DNA of 64,000 bases from Fagopyrum homotropicum. Its lineage: Eukaryota; Streptophyta; Magnoliopsida; Caryophyllales; Polygonaceae. The notes beneath the pieces were generated by a model that was not told where the DNA came from, did no database searches, and saw only the letters and a list, made by a program, of their open reading frames with translations. Location of the stretch: contig BSWB01000004.1 of the NCBI GenBank assembly GCA_033239125.1, positions 63,301,501 through 63,365,500 of the forward strand, read 5' to 3'. Of the stretch, positions 44,689 to 60,010 are shown piece after piece. The position numbers and the translations under genes were made by a program. Every line of letters begins with the position of its first letter. Within the stretch, counting starts at the first letter, position 1.

Positions 44689-47600
44689 ATGGCTGTATCT
44701 AGGCTTGATAAGGACACAAAGCTCCGACTAGCCTGTCAGACTGCTATTCGAGGTGCTGATGAAAAGGTTATACTGGTGATTCGAGCTGCTGGCTTCAAAG
44801 CAGGTTCCGGAAAGTCCGGGAATTTGGCGCGTACCATGACCAAACCCACAGTTCTTGCTGTTTCCGGTAATTCTGAGTTTTGTATTGTTATTGTCTCATT
44901 GTTTTTACTCTAGTTTCATTGGTTTTGTTTTCAAGCACCTTTGCATGATGATTATTCAAGACATGCGTGTGTCAATTGTGGCCTTGGATGCATATACACC
45001 TAAATTTTGATAATTCCTTGTACCGTTTGTAGTTAATGCTGTTTGGAGTTAGCAACTATGTGTAATGGAACCTTAAACTCTAGTGTAGTAATCAATAACT
45101 GTGGGAAAATTGAAGAAAAAATGTATTCTGGAATACGTTTGTGCGAGAAGCTAGTTGAAACCCGGATTTGCTTTTTTTGATTCTCAGACAGGCAATGTAG
45201 ATTATAGTACATTGATATTTCTAAGGATGTTGCTTTGTCTTTATCTTCCATTTCTGAATATGTGACTGGTGATGCCTTAAGATGCCTCCACGTACATCAT
45301 GTTGGTTGGCTTTTATCCAGTATTTCAATGTTGAGTAGGAAAGACAATCTTGAATATCTGAAAGTTGGAGTGGTGGATGAATGTTATCTCTTACGGATTT
45401 TGACAGTAGTGCACCTTATGCAGTTATAGAAAATTCCCCACGGGCAAATGCATTTCTCCGTGTTTTTGAACATTCTACTGCTCCTGGTGTCTTTGAGGTA
45501 ACGGTTCTGTTTGTTTTTCTTAGAATTGTTAATAATCTTCACAGATTACAGTATAATTTCTTTAAAATACGAACTGGGAGGTTATTTTATAGTAGCCACA
45601 AGTTTGTGAATCAGAGGCAGTTTGGATACATGTATACTAGAAGGATTAACCATGTTTCCCCCCCAAACTTTGCCAAGTAGGATACTCAAGCCTTGAAGTT
45701 TAAGTTGATCCTCAAACTTTGGTAATGGGGGTAGAACATGAAGTCGTACAAGCCCCAAGTTATGAGGAACTGATATTTTTTCTTTTTTTTATCTTCTAGC
45801 TGAAACCTATGAAAGTGTACAAGCTGAAGAATCTATCGATGGTGGAGGTTATGACCAATGATCCTAGCCGATGTTCCTTTCAACTGGTACATGCACTCTA
45901 TATTGGTAGTTAATGTATATCTGTTTTTGCTTATGATTGTTATTTTAGCTGACAAAAAATCAATCAAGATCCTGACGAGAGTTAACAATTAGTCTAACAT
46001 TATGATTTATTTTTGTCTGTCTATTACTTATATGAACTTCTGTTTATAGGGATTTGATAATGTGAGACGCCAGAGTGTTGTATCTCAATGGAGCACGTAT
46101 AATGTTGATGACAGGTAGTATCAAGGAAACACATCTATGCGCATTTCTTTCACTTATTTTGTCTATTATTTAACCTTATCTTGATTCTTTAATACAGGAA
46201 TCTGCTTTTACTTTGCATTCTGAAAACTTGCAAAGACATGGTTGGTCGTATTCCTAGAGTTTTTGGTGTAGATATTGTTCAAATGGCTCTCTGGCTAAAG
46301 GTAGTTCAACATAAAGTTAGTGCAAATACTATTTCAAAGTGACGTCCTGGGATTTGAAGGATATTACCTTAGCGTAAAACAATTCTAATTGTTGATGAGC
46401 TTCCCTCCAAGATCTGCCACTTGTTAAGTTCGTGGGCTCGGTTGGTAAACATGCTTATAATGTGAAGGGCACTAATACGTTGATAAGCTAGATGATACAA
46501 TTGATATGGTAATACCGTGTTGATATGGATGGCTTATATGGAAAACTGATGTTTGCCGAACACACCCCACACTCTATCCACCTAACTTTCTGTGCGGATA
46601 CATGTTGTACCTCATTTTATTATAAATATATATCATTACAATACTATTGAAAATCTATTGCAGGAGAGGGAAGTAACCTCCTCTAATCAGGAGATCTCCC
46701 CAGATGAGCCAATGTCTACAATGATATCCGAAAGAGACTTAAGAAAAACAGTTCAGAACGAACTTGCATCACAAGCAGAGGAAGAAGACTTGCAGGCTCT
46801 TTTGGACTTGTATGTAGTATCACATTTTATGTCCTTTTTGTATTTACTAATGGTTAAGTCTGCTTTCATGTGTACTTCTTTTCCAGTTAATATTCTTTGC
46901 CTTTCTAGATTGTTATTGGAGCTTCTCTTTGACAGTAAAAGCTAGGAATGGTTAAGGACTCGAGGGAACACGTTGTTTTATTAATATTTACAATAATCTT
47001 CATTTCGATGTGTTATACGATATACAATTCTAAGCATGGCATCTTAATCACATGTAATTTACGGTTAAATTGAGAAAAAAGATCTAAAGTCAAAACTATG
47101 CTTTGTTTCATACATCTGCCCAGCATAACACCCCAATTTCTTGTACTCCTAATGGCCAGTATTATCCTTAACCATAGATTTGAAGTGACGAGCTACATTA
47201 ACCCTTTCAGCCTTAAAACTTAGTTTCTTGTACATACTGACTTTTCTGTTCTCAACCTGTTCAACTTTAGTGTTGATGTAAATTCACATACTCTGTTAGA
47301 GCTATAAAAATTCAATAAACCCACTAATGGTATAATTCTTATCCGGAACTGAACTGTCCTAATTGATCTAATCCAAAATCCACTTAATGAAATAATGGCT
47401 TAACATAAGCTAACAGTAACTAGCTCTAGCCAAAAGCACATATAACAAAACTTTTCCCAGTCTTTACATATATAGGCATTGATAAGACTTAACGTAACTT
47501 TTTTGTTTTGTTGTTGTAGTTGATAGGACCTAATGTATCTAGTTTGCTCTGTTGTTGCAGTTTCTATTAAAATAGAGCACCATTTGGTTTAGTTTCTAAT

Positions 47601-50600
47601 GAAGGACGATCTTGTGTGTGCCCTTTCGTTTGTATAGTGGTTAATTCGATTGTATTTTCATGAAATATTCAACCTTGATTGAAAATAGGAAGGTTGCTAA
47701 GCTTTATCAACCTTTTGGACACTATTTTTACTGTCTTTTTTCACTGCCATATAATAGTATATTTTCTTATGGTCTTGCATAATATTCATGCATCAGAAGC
47801 ATTGGGCTACTAGCATTCTAGCAATGTATGTGTGGGTCTTCCATGCCGTACAACGATGTTTAATCTATCAAGATTTATTCTTTTGAAGGTGGAAATATTA
47901 TCTCTTTCCCAATCGGATTGTTTATCTTTTTTATGTGCGTATATTCTTTTCTTGCTGTTCATGCCAAAGCTTACCACTGGTTACAAACATGAAGAAACAT
48001 AAGCATTGCTTGGGAAAATCTGTTAAGCTTCATTGACTTTCTCCTGCATGCAGTTATGTTATAGGTATTGGTGAAGCGGAGGCTTTTTCTGAAATGTTGA
48101 AGCGTGAATTTCATGCTCTGGAAGCAGCAAATGTACATGATATATTGGCAATTGAACCTGTGGTTGACGAGGTAATCATTTTTTACACATGTTTTTCTTC
48201 TGAATCAGGGTTTTGATCATCTTCTGTTACCCACTATGTTTTGTGGTTACTCATGTGAATATACATATGCTCCATTTCTGTTACGCTTGAAGTTATAAGT
48301 GCTTGGAAGATATACTACTGGAATCTTCAAATTAGGATGGCGCTTGACTTTTTAAATCCTCTTTCTCGTTGCAGGTTTTGCAAGGGCTTGATACTGCCTT
48401 AAATTATGCATGTGAGATGGACCAATGGTTGAGCACTTTTAATGTCAAACTTAAGTGCCTGAGAGAGGATATGGGATCTGTACGTCAATCAAATAATTGC
48501 TGTTTGATTTTCCTTGTTTTTTCTATACATTATACTCCGTCATGAAATGCATCTACTCTTATTTTGTCCGTTGACTAAAATTCTTTTTGATGTCTTATCT
48601 TTGTATATGGAATGCTAGTATTTTGTTGACTTATTATCATCCTGTTTACGGCTCAAATAATTGCGTGTGAACGCGCGTGCGCGTGGGTGTGTGTGTGTAT
48701 TAGCCTTCTAATATTGTTTATAAGGTTATTTTTCTTATATTGCATCTGTTGCTGATAGTTTTTATATCTAAATTGAACTAATGCAGTTCGTAATTGTTTT
48801 TCTAATTGGATAACTGATTCTCTTCTTGCTTGTTGGTTTCTTTAAACACCTAACACAGGTAGAAACCCTAAATAATAGCTTGGAGCTTCAGATTGTCAAT
48901 GGTAAAGCATTGGATGAGGAACTTGCCCAAATTCTTGAGAGACTTGACATTCCTTCTGAGGTATGTCAGTTTCTTAGAGTTGTTTGGTCACTTGCATCAT
49001 TTGAACCACTAATCAAATGGCACTATGTGCCAGTTTGCAGCATGCCTCACAAAGGGATCATTTGATGAAGCAAACATGCAGAAAATCATGGAAGCCTGTG
49101 AATGGTTGAACAGTTCTTTGACGGGTCTTGAAGTTCCAAAACTGGGTCCTACCTATATAAATATACGGGCTGTATGCTTCTTCTTCCTCCTGTTTGAACT
49201 TTGTTTTGGTGGCTGTTGATGTTACTTGGCCTAGTAAATAAGTCAGATTAGTATGATTGCTTACAAATTCCTTATGAAAGGGTTGCTGAAATTTTAAATG
49301 GTTAATTGTTATTCTCTGATTGCTGAAGGCAGTTGAGGAAGTTCCCTTCTAGTTAAAAATTTCAATCATAACTTCTTTTTCATATTTATGGCCCCTCAGT
49401 TTACTTCATATCTTCTTCAAGGCATGAGATATTTTTCATTGCTCTTAGCTAAAGAAAGAGAAAGAATTGTGCTTGTCTTTTGTACTTCATCATGTTCTCA
49501 ATAAATGATCGTACTGATATGAAATGATGGAATGGAGGATTGGTTCCAGTGCTGATACTTGCACCTTTTTCCTTGTTTAAGTATGAATTGTTTTAAGTTT
49601 TCAAAATAGGCAATGTTTGAAGTTTGAGAGGCTCTTTACAGCATCTGCTTCGTGCCAGCTTTTTGTCCTTTTGACATAATTGATGCCTAAGATTTCCATT
49701 TTCGAAACTATCCTGATACCACAGGCTCAGGATCGTCAAGTAAATTTTGGATTCTTAACGGTCAACACTGTCACTCTTACAGGTTAAAGTGAAGAAGATA
49801 GAACTTAAGAAACTGAAGAGTACATTTGTTGGGAGAGCATCTGAATTTCTAAGAATGTACTTTACGAACTTGGTCGATCATATGATAAGGGACAAGGTTC
49901 ACTTCTCGCTGGCATTTTTACTCCTTTTGATTAGGTACTATAATAATGCTCTTTTAAATGTCGAATATTTTCTGTATCTGCGTGTGTAGGATCAACGATC
50001 AAGATGGTCTGATCATAACGATATACACAGTAAGTGCAGGGTCTATGCTGGTCTTTTGCTGCATTTAGAGGTAAAATTGCATGAACGTATATGGCTATTA
50101 TAATTTTACTTCTTTTTTCGGAATTTCATGCATGTTAGAACTTTATTGCAGCGACTCGATAAGAATTGCTTAGGTCCATTGAGGAAAGCATACTGCACTT
50201 CTTTCAACTTGCTTCTTCGGAGAGAGGTGAATTATTTACTTTGATCTTCCTCTACTCTGTACCATGAGCTACAACTACTCGTTTCATATCATGAAACAGC
50301 AGTAACATACTATCCAGATATTATATTGTCAAAACTGTGTTTGTTTTATTAAATGGAAAATCGGCTTGATTCAATCCCAAAAGTATCGGCAATATGAATA
50401 TAATATGAAGTGAAAATTCTTAATTCACTATCTGAATGTTGTACAAGTGTGCTGAATGCAAATGATGACAAGTTGATCACCAAAGGAAGACCAATTTCCA
50501 GGATATTCCACTTGATTTTTGCTGTAATAATCTGATTATAGTTTCACATATTCTCAATGGACCAGTTTGTTGATCACATCTTCGATGTAACACCAATTGA

Positions 50601-53403
50601 CTGAAATTTGGACCTCCAGCTGTAGAAAAATGTTGTAACAACCATAGCTTCATGCTTCAACCGTGAACTGAATGATTGTAACCGTAGCTCGAACCATCAG
50701 CTGTAGAAGAATGTTGTAATCGTAGCTTGAACCACCAGCAATAGAAGAATGCCTTTACCATCAATCCAGAGATCAATTTCTTCTCGTTCTCGTCTTTGGT
50801 TCAATGCAAAAGCTAGTCATCAAAACATCCAATATCCTACTATCAACAAACAAGTGCCTAGTAGCTAATCTTGCATCTTCAGCCTATCACCTGCACAGAC
50901 TTGTTAGTGATTCGTTTCATTGAAGTATTGTTAGTGACCGATGTCATTTAAATATGGGCTATCTTAGTAAAAGATTCCTCTCTGACCTGAAATTATGACC
51001 CAAACAAGTAAAGATTTGAATTTTAGTGAATCATTTCATTTGAAATATTGCCAACAGCTTGTTCTTTTCATTTTTGTGCTTCAGAAAAGGATATTTATGG
51101 TGATAAACATGTTAGCCTTCAAGTCGTTTGTCTATCTATCAATTATATAATTAGGCTGTAATGTTTTTTATGTTTCTTCTGTATTATTCATCTTATGGAC
51201 TGGTTCCATCACATTACACTTCATAGTTTTGACCTTTGAGGGATGCCATTGGATGCCACTATCTTAATAGCTCGTTTCATTTGTATTATCACACTGCTAC
51301 CATTGTCAGCTGCTGCTTCAAAATTGAGAAAGTTCATGGCGTTTTATCTCTCAGGCTTCAAAAGCTTATTAGCACAATTATATATTCCTTTGTAGATTAT
51401 GATTTTCTCTTAATTTTATGCAGAGTCGAGATTTGGCAAATGAACTTCGCACTAGTACTGAAGTGTCAAGGAATCCAATCTCCTGGTTTGATGCATCTGC
51501 TGGCTCTGGTCAAAGCAAAAGGAATACAGACACATCAGCAGTTTCTAATGCTTATGCCAAAATGTTGACAAAATTTATTCCACACCTTGACCAGGAGGTC
51601 GTATCCTGTCTTGCACTTCAAATTATGAGTTGTTTGGTGATATATTTCCTGATATAAGTTGCATTAAGTTGCAGGTTTCCTTTTTTACACAGTTCATGTG
51701 CTTTGATATTCTGACTCCTAGTGGAGAAAGACCATTATCAGGTCCCAGTAAAGTCAATGACAAGGACCTGGACATTATTGAAGTTAACAACAATGGTAGG
51801 AAAGCTGGTATGCTCTGGGATTAATATTTATCAAGCTTTTTCTTAGGGATCATGCTGCACCTGCAATGTTGTCTTTTCTGCTGTATTTATGGCTACTTAT
51901 TTATCTTGTTTAAGTATCTGCAGAGCTGGCAGTGCTAACTGAGTGTCTTCAAGAGTTGCTTGGTGGAATCCAGGTAATGTCAATGCTCTGCTAATATGCT
52001 AGTAACCGCATGTTTTAGGCATTGTGATGCTCCATTATTTTATGATCTATCATATGAAAGTGTTGCCAACTATATACAATTGACTTAAGGGCATGTTTTT
52101 GCGCAAGATAATGTCTCCTTATTGTATTTGAAAGCTGAATTTATACTTCATGTCTTCCAATGCTTCAGGCATTATCTTATGTTGAAATAGAAGACCAAGG
52201 GTGTTGCCAAACACTTTACAACTTCAATGAAACACGTCAGATTCAGTTCCATGTCTCTCTCTATTCATGTCTTCTGATGTGGAACCTTTCTTTCTTTTCT
52301 TTTTCTGTCAGTCTTAAACTCAAAACTGCAGTCCCATTCTAGCCTACTGTTCTTAGTCCATGTAGTAATGAACTTCACAATCATCACTCATCCCCACTGC
52401 AGAAAATGTAATACTCTCAATAAGTCATAAGGCTGATTGCTAAACGAAGTTAGTTGACCATTATAATGTTAAAGAAGTGGTTTATTAAAGCTATCGGGGT
52501 TGGGCTACTTTCATTGAGCTTGAATATCCTTTGTATCTAGTAGCTCCATGGTCTGTTGATTTTGGGGGTCACAAACTATCATGGAAATAAATTAGCAAAG
52601 TCCACCTATTTCAAGCTTATCTTATTATGAAATGGCTTTATTTGGTGTTTTTGCTTCCCTATATATTTCTATGAACAAACAAGTTTTCAGTTGGCATTTT
52701 TTCTGCCACGTTTACACAAATGCTGTAAGAGTTATGTCAACCCTTGGCTTACTCACTGGTACTCATCAACTGAAATTGTTATATTTACAGCCCTGGGTGC
52801 GCGCTAAAAATTGTTGTCTAGTCTTAACATTGCAATACCCTAACGATTTTTTAGGAAGACTTCTATGCTATTATCGAATGGGGGAACAAGATTGATCCAT
52901 TGAGATGCATATCGATGCATGGGACAACGGTTGAAAGTATTTCTTCTCAGAATCCTAATGCAGCCAAATTTGCTCTCATTCTGCTTACTGACCTACAATC
53001 GAGAACTGCTCTACTGTTTAGCCGGGTATAATTTCATCCATTGTGTTGTGGCAACAAGTGGATTTCAGTTGCAGTCTTGAGTTAAACACACCAAACTTAT
53101 TTTTTTGCAGTTTGTTGAAGAAATTTCCCATCGAATTGAAAATATGGAGCAAAATGCTCGGCCAGTGGGTGTACACTCATATATTCATAGGTAACTCTAT
53201 TAAAATGCTTACAATGTTTCTGTACCGAAGGATCCCTTGTTCACTGTGTTAGCATATTACTTTGTCATACATAAAATTGATTGGCTTACTAGTGTATATT
53301 AACTACTATCGTGGTTCTATCATGTATATCTGTTCATCATGCTTCAGCTAATCATGCATGTTTCTGCATCTAATTCTTCTATCCATAGATTTGCAGCTCT
53401 TTC

Positions 53404-55532
53404 TGTAATAGCTAGGATTTCCGAATTCTAATTAATGTTGATTAACTTAATCGTTGATAGTAATTGACATAACTTGCGAAGATTTCCCAAGTGATGAGTA
53501 TGAGTCTCACCGTTATGTTCCTCGCGTAATTTTGGACGTTTGGGGAAATTTTTACTTTTTCCCCGGGTAATTATTTTTACCCTCCGGTGTTATTTGGAGC
53601 ATTTGGGAGCTCCAATTAATAAAAATGCAGTTGAGAGAAATGATCAGGACATCGGATATGTCCTAGATATGAAATAACATGGAGAGGCAAAATGGCCAAA
53701 AGAGTCGCTATTTCGTTTCTTAACGGCTAAGAAAGACGGCTTAGGAATACACGTTTTCCGAGATAGTTGTGGAATAATTATCCCTACAATATTCTAGATT
53801 TAATGTTCCAATCTCGAGAAGTTTGGAGAAAGAGGTTCGACCCGCCTTTGGATCGGTTAAAGGATAATTATCGACTTTACTAAAGGATAATTATCGTCTT
53901 CACTATAAATAGCGCAAAATCCTTTATTGATTCATTTCATTTCACGTTTTCTCGTAAAAGCTCTGATTTCTCTCGACCTTCAAACTCAGATCTACTCTCC
54001 GTTTCTAATCCGATTTCAATTCCGTTTGAGTTTCTGGATTCCTCTCTTCATTCTCTTCATAACGGTACCGAGTTTCTGCATTTCCGAGTATATGGAGGGC
54101 TGGTCGAGCATATATGTCACCAGGACGGTTCCGTCGCTCAGATTCCGATGAATTTGATGCTGTCCATGCGTAGCCTGCGTCGTTGTGATTCCGAATCTTC
54201 TTTCAGATCGTCAATCGGGTTAGTAACGAATAAGTTATGAATTTATTCGTTTTCCGTACTGCGATTTGGCCTAAATTGACTTTAGACTTGTCAAATAGGA
54301 TAATTAGAAATTCCATTATGGTCGTTATATTATTCTGGTGATTATGGGTTCTTGTTTGATGAAATCTGATGACATGGGGTTTAGAAATTGCCTGCGGGCA
54401 AAACGTTATTCTGGCGAAATCTAATTAATTAATTAAAGGTTAATTAATTAAATTAGGATTAAAATTGAGATTGAGGAATGTTGATTAGATACTACCTTGA
54501 GATTTGAGGAATTGTGAGCTATGTTGAGATATTGAGGTTTAGTTGGTTGTGAGGCTCATAGATTGAGTATGATCCTTATGGATCCCTTTGGGTCTAGGTG
54601 TGACCCCTTTGATGAATAGAGGTTGATATATCTCTTTATGCCTTGTTATTAGGCAGTGTCCCTCTCAGGATTGGAGGTTGATCGTGGTTGTGATTGTACG
54701 AGGTTGAGGTAAGTCCGTAGGACTTACTTAGCTACCATCCCTATATTGGGTGTTTGCATGAGTGGTGTGTGCTTTATATGTTTGCTATGATAGCATGAGT
54801 TGTTGTTTTTATTGACCTATGTTCTATTGACTGCCCCACTGCGTGGCTGTGATAACCTTTCCCTTTCATCCCGCCGTGGAGTCTGGGAGGTTCTCTGATG
54901 TCAGGCCAGACCGGTTTACAGGAAGGGCGCAATCCACTCCCATAGGGTACACGGATTGTGTGACCGATACTAGTACGGTTGGCTAGCAGGCTCAGAGGCG
55001 AGGATGTATCGGTCCTCGTGTCACATACTTTCATCTATCTATATATATATACGGTTTTTGAGTGAATGGTTATTATATAAAGATAATAAATGAGTAAATG
55101 TGTGATAACATGCTGATGTGTTTATCTTTCATGATTGTGCTTGTGCTTATGCATTACCTCATATATGTATGGTTAGCTAACGGTTTCATACCGTGTTGTA
55201 GATGTTTACAGGTTAGGCGCTACTGGGTGATCTGGCAGGGTGACAGGCCGAGGACTCTCGTACATTAGGTGGTTGGTTTGGGGTTGTTGTGTTTCCCCTC
55301 CTGCGTGAGGATGATATTTTGTACCTCCTATGTGAGGATGTCGTTTTATATACTCGGCTATGTTGTTGTTTACTTTGGGTCGTACAGTTTATACTGTTTT
55401 ATGTATTTGTTTTATATCTGTCAGTGCCATGTTGTAAGGTCCAGTGAACTTGTTGTCAGGCTAGGGTCAGGATCCATTGTGAGATCCTAGCCCAATGTGA
55501 CATCCCGATTCCCGCGGATTCGGGGTGTTACA
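53404..55532 (+). repeat. 5' LTR of the chromovirus
   Basis: From TGTAATAGCTAGG to GGGTGTTACA, 2129 bp, TG...CA ends. It contains a TATAAATA box (53904) preceded by two AAAGGATAATTATCG repeats. Open frames inside it recur in the 3' LTR and are not genes. Confidence 0.95.
53861..53912 (+). promoter_or_regulatory. LTR core promoter: paired GGATAATTATC repeats and TATA box
   Basis: AAAGGATAATTATCG occurs at about 53861 and 53882, and TATAAATAG follows at 53904-53912. A related GGAATAATTATCCC lies upstream near 53770. The same arrangement is present in the 3' LTR (TATA at 60882). The repeated palindromic GATAATTATC could bind an activator. Confidence 0.55.
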
Positions 55533-55536
55533 GAGT

Positions 55537-55549
55537 TGGTATCAGAGCC
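55537..55549 (+). other. primer-binding site for initiator tRNA-Met
   Basis: TGGTATCAGAGCC starts 4 bp after the 5' LTR end, the usual complement to the 3' end of plant initiator methionine tRNA used by many gypsy elements. Confidence 0.85.
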
Positions 55550-58500
55550 CAGGTTGACAACAATGGCACTTGCTACCTGCAATGAGGTTTGATAGGTAAA
55601 ATAAACAGAGCCCACATGGGATCTGACGTTTTCAAAGGTTTTGATTTTAAGTGTGGTTTTGGGATAGAATGTACGAGAAGTCGTCACCTCTGCCATGGAT
55701 CTCTGCAGCGTAGATATGTATATATATCTATGTGTACTATGGATTATGTGGATGTATTATATATATATCGATAGCTATGACATATATATAGCCTTATAAG
55801 ATTAGGTGCGTATATCCTACAGATGACTCAGACTAGAGTAGTATCTGTAGTGGAATGAGGTAGGGGTACACCCCCCCCCTTCCTCCAGTGGTGATAAGTT
55901 AGGGACCAGTTTCCGCTGTTGTTTCGCCTATGGCAGAGAACGAGTTTGAAGAGGCTGATCGTGTCTCCATGAGTAGATCCGAGTTTCAAGAATATATGTA
56001 ACAAGTATATGAAGCGGTGATAGCGGGTAGATCGACACCAGATTTACCAACAATTGTGAGATCAACTGAAGCTTCTGGATCCGGAAAGAATCAATGGACT
56101 GAATCAGTTACTGGAGAAGAAAAGATGAATGGGGAACCAAGTCCGATATCAGGACAATCTAGTGATCCTTTGGCCATGAAGATGACTAGCAAGGAACTAC
56201 AGTGTTTTAATTGCGTGGAAGTTGGGACACTGGCAAGCTGTGTGCCTAAAGGCGCCCATTATATGCTTTACGTGTGGTGAAGCAGGGCATAGAGCGAAGT
56301 TTTGTTGACAGGGCAAGGCATTGCCTTTACAGGTTCCCTTCAAGAGTGAGATCATTTCAGGTGGACGACGAAGGTCGAGTTACCCTTCAGTTGCACAAGT
56401 TGCAAGGATGGGATGATTATGTTTCAGTTGTGGCTATCCAGATCATTTGCGTTCTGTGTGCCCTTTGGCACTGATAGCTTGTTTCACTTGTGGTGAGCTA
56501 GGCCATCTGGCCCTTTCTGTCAGCACGGTGGTGTTTCTTCCCAGCAAGACCTTCCTCTTTCCGGTGCAGAAAGAGTGGAAGTGGAGGCTATAGTAATGAC
56601 CTCAGTGATACCTGAGGAGCATGGATCTGACATTGAGTGATGATATGTAGTGGAGCTACGAGTGTTAGCTGTTATAAGTACCATTCTCGTTAATGGTTTA
56701 CCTGGTGGAGTTTTGCTTGTTGTGAGTGATATGCACTTCATGTCTTTCGATGCATGCGTTAATGGTTGACTTTTGGTATATAGTAGAAGGTGGATTTTCC
56801 TTTACAAGATTACCTTTTTGGGTCTGAGATACCCGTGAGATGCGTGTTTGTTCCCTTATTTTAGGGACCCGTGTATGGTTGCAGGCTTCTTTGTTATGTC
56901 GTAGGTGCATGAGGAAGTCATTATGTGTATGGTTTGGATGAATAGATATCATGTGGTGTTAGCTTTTAATAGTAAGACTATTATAATCTTTACTGAGTTG
57001 AGTTAAATAGAGGTCTTTTGAGGTTAAGACCTTTGAAGAGACGGGTTTGTCATCAGGACTGTACGAGCAGCGAGCTGATAGCACAGGGATGTGACGCCTT
57101 CTAGTTTTATACCATAAAGGAGCGAGATAGTCCAACAATTGAAGGTATTCTAGTTGTTTATGAGTTTATAGACGTGTTAGTGAACCGTCTAGCTGCCACC
57201 TCAGCGGAGTGTGGACATTGTTATCAAGTTGAAGTATGATACAAGATTGAATGGGAAAGCTACACTATATGGTGCTTGTTGAGATATTGTACTGATAACT
57301 TGAAAAGTTGATCGAAATGGGTTTACCCTAGTGGGTTCCATGTTCCGTATTGACGACCAAATGAGTTAGCTTTAAGAAGCAATTGTGTTTTCAGGATTCC
57401 TTTGTGCTCAAGATATCCCTAGTCATGGATGAGAGAGCATCATGTGTATGAGATAGCATCCCATACCCGCTATGGACACTACGAGTTTGTAGTGATGTCA
57501 TTTGGGTTGACAAATGTTTTAGTAGTTTTTATGTAGTTGATGAATAGTATCTTCATCGACTTCCTTGATTAGTTGGTGGTGGACTTCATGGATGACATGT
57601 CGGTATACTCTCATAGCAGAGAATAGTAGACCGATCGTCTGAGGACCGTTCTGCAGATTTTGAGAGATAGAGGGCTATATTCTACGCTCTCTAAGTGTAA
57701 GTTGAGATGCCAGTGGTAGCCTTTTTAGGCCATGTTGTCTCCGCCAGTGGGATCATGGTTGACCTGGCGAGAATTAAGTATGTTGTAACATGGGAGATAC
57801 TGATGAACATTAAGGAATACGTAGTTTTCTCGGCTCATCCGATTGCTACCAATGCTTTGAGGAAGGATTTTATATGATTACGTCTTCATTTGCGAGTCTT
57901 TTGAGAAGACCGTACCGGTGTGATCTTCATGTCAGATTTCTATAGATCATAGAAATCCGAAGTATATTTTATGCAACAGGGGTTGAATAACCGCCAGTAT
58001 TAAGAGCTTAAGTTGATCAAGACTTTGACTTGAAGATTCCATATCATTCAAAGAAGTTGAATGTTGTCGCCGATAACTTGAATGGAAAGACGCTCCAAGA
58101 GAAGATGATTGTGAGACTGATAGTTCAACCTCAGCTTCAAAGAGATCTAGCTTGGCTAGAGTTGGACAATCAGTTCCTTGATGAGGATACCCAATTATAC
58201 CTCAGAGGTTCTACCTGGTATGTTGGATGAGGTCCAACAGAAGCAGGAGACCTGCCCGGCCTTGACAAGGTTTAGAGAAAGGATGTCTTGTACTGAGGCA
58301 CCATAGTTCTCCATGGGAGTAGATGGATTGATGAAGAGTCATGACCACTTTTGTGTACCTGCTGATGCAGATGGAGACATAGAATATTATGGTATACCCA
58401 TTGTACGCCTTATTCAGTACATTCAGGTACGAGTAAGATGTACCACGAGATGAGACGATTATATTGTATGAAGCCGATATAACCTGATTTGTGATACAGT

Positions 58501-59782
58501 AGGCGACCTGTCAGCAGGTCCAAATAGAGTATTTCTGATCTAGAGATAAGCCCCACCCACTACCAGTGCAGTAGTAGAATTTGGGAGGACTTCTCAATGG
58601 ATTTTTTATGGGATTGTGACCCAGTAGAAGATTTATGTTATCTGGATTGTTGGTAACAAATTAATGAAACCGGCACGTTTCATTTCTATCAGAAGGACAT
58701 GGCTAGTGAATGAATTGGCTGAGAAGTACACTAGACAGATAGTGAGACTCCATGGTATACCGAGAACGATCATTTCTGATCGAGATGGATGTTTTTACTT
58801 TGAGATTTTGGGCAGTAGATTCAGACTGCTATGGGGACGAGTCTTTACCTCATGACTACACTTCACCCCCTGACAGATGGTCAGTTAGAGAGGATCATCT
58901 AGATCTTAAAGATCTATTATAAGTTGTAAGTTGAATGGGAAACATGGATGGTTATATTACCTTCCATTAATGAGTTTATTATATAACAATGAAGGACGTG
59001 CATCTTTCTGGGATGGCCCTATGAGGCAATATATAGACATAGATGTCGTATATCCTTATGCTAGAAGTGATCTAGCAATAGTAGTGGAATAATACCTGAC
59101 CAGATTCAGGATTTTATAGTTCAAGTAACGTTGATTGAAGGAAGAATGATGGTTGTACAGAGTCGCTAGATATTATATGTAGACAAGAGGCATTAACCTC
59201 TAAAGTTCAAGCAAAAGTTCATGTCCGGCTGGAGGTATCTCAGTTGTGAGACGTTAGTTGTGTATTATGGAAAGGGGAACTGAGTTTTCAATATGTCGGT
59301 TACTTGAGATCTTGATCAGTTTTTTGAAGGCAACATGATGTTTAGCTTTCACTCTGAAGTTGGTGGATGTTCACCCAGTGTTCCTATGTCTCAACTGAGA
59401 AAGTATATACCAGGTTGGAAACACTTTGTGAGTTATAATGATCTAGTGGTTAAGTTGAACCACATTGTTGTTGAGCATCTGATTACATTCTTGGAATAAG
59501 ATATGAAACGCTTGCATTTGAAAGACATGCCCATATTGAGGATATGATGGTCGAGATGAAGACCTGAAGAGGCTATGTGAGAGACTGAGGATAGTGTCCT
59601 GAGGAACTATCCAGAGTATATGTTGGGACAGACCCATTTGTTGGAGCACGAGTAGATCTTAGTGCTATCTTGATGAATGTTGTGCTTATGTGCTTATATG
59701 CCTTCATGTGTTATTCCATGCTAGATGTGATGTGATTTATAATCTTAGTAGATCTTGATGTGCTAGCGTGATGTATGTTATA

Positions 59783-60010
59783 GTTGGAGATGATTACTTC
59801 ATCCACGCTACCCGAGTATGATTATATTTATAGCTGGAGATGGTTCTTTCCTCCATGCTATTTGAGTGGGATTAGGATTCAGCTGGAGATGGTTCTTTCC
59901 TCCATGCTATTTGAGTGGGATTAGGATTCAGCTGGAGATGGTTCATTCCTCCATGCTATTTGAGTGGGATTAGGATTCAGCTGGAGATGGTTCTTTCCTC
60001 CATGCTACCT
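59783..60010 (+). repeat. 49-bp tandem repeat, about four to five copies
   Basis: Units start AGCTGGAGATGGTTCTTTCC at 59832, 59881, 59930 and 59979 (period 49 bp; the last is partial), with a diverged unit before them at about 59783. Shorter GGAGATG...TTCCTCCATGC echoes continue to about 60290. Located between the decayed integrase region and the 3' LTR. Confidence 0.9.

Noticed and set aside
54774..55034. Minus-strand 86-codon frame, identical to one at 61752-62012
   Set aside because: Both lie at the same place in the two LTRs of one retrotransposon, so the identity reflects LTR duplication and not two genes. The same holds for 55269-55490 and 62247-62468.
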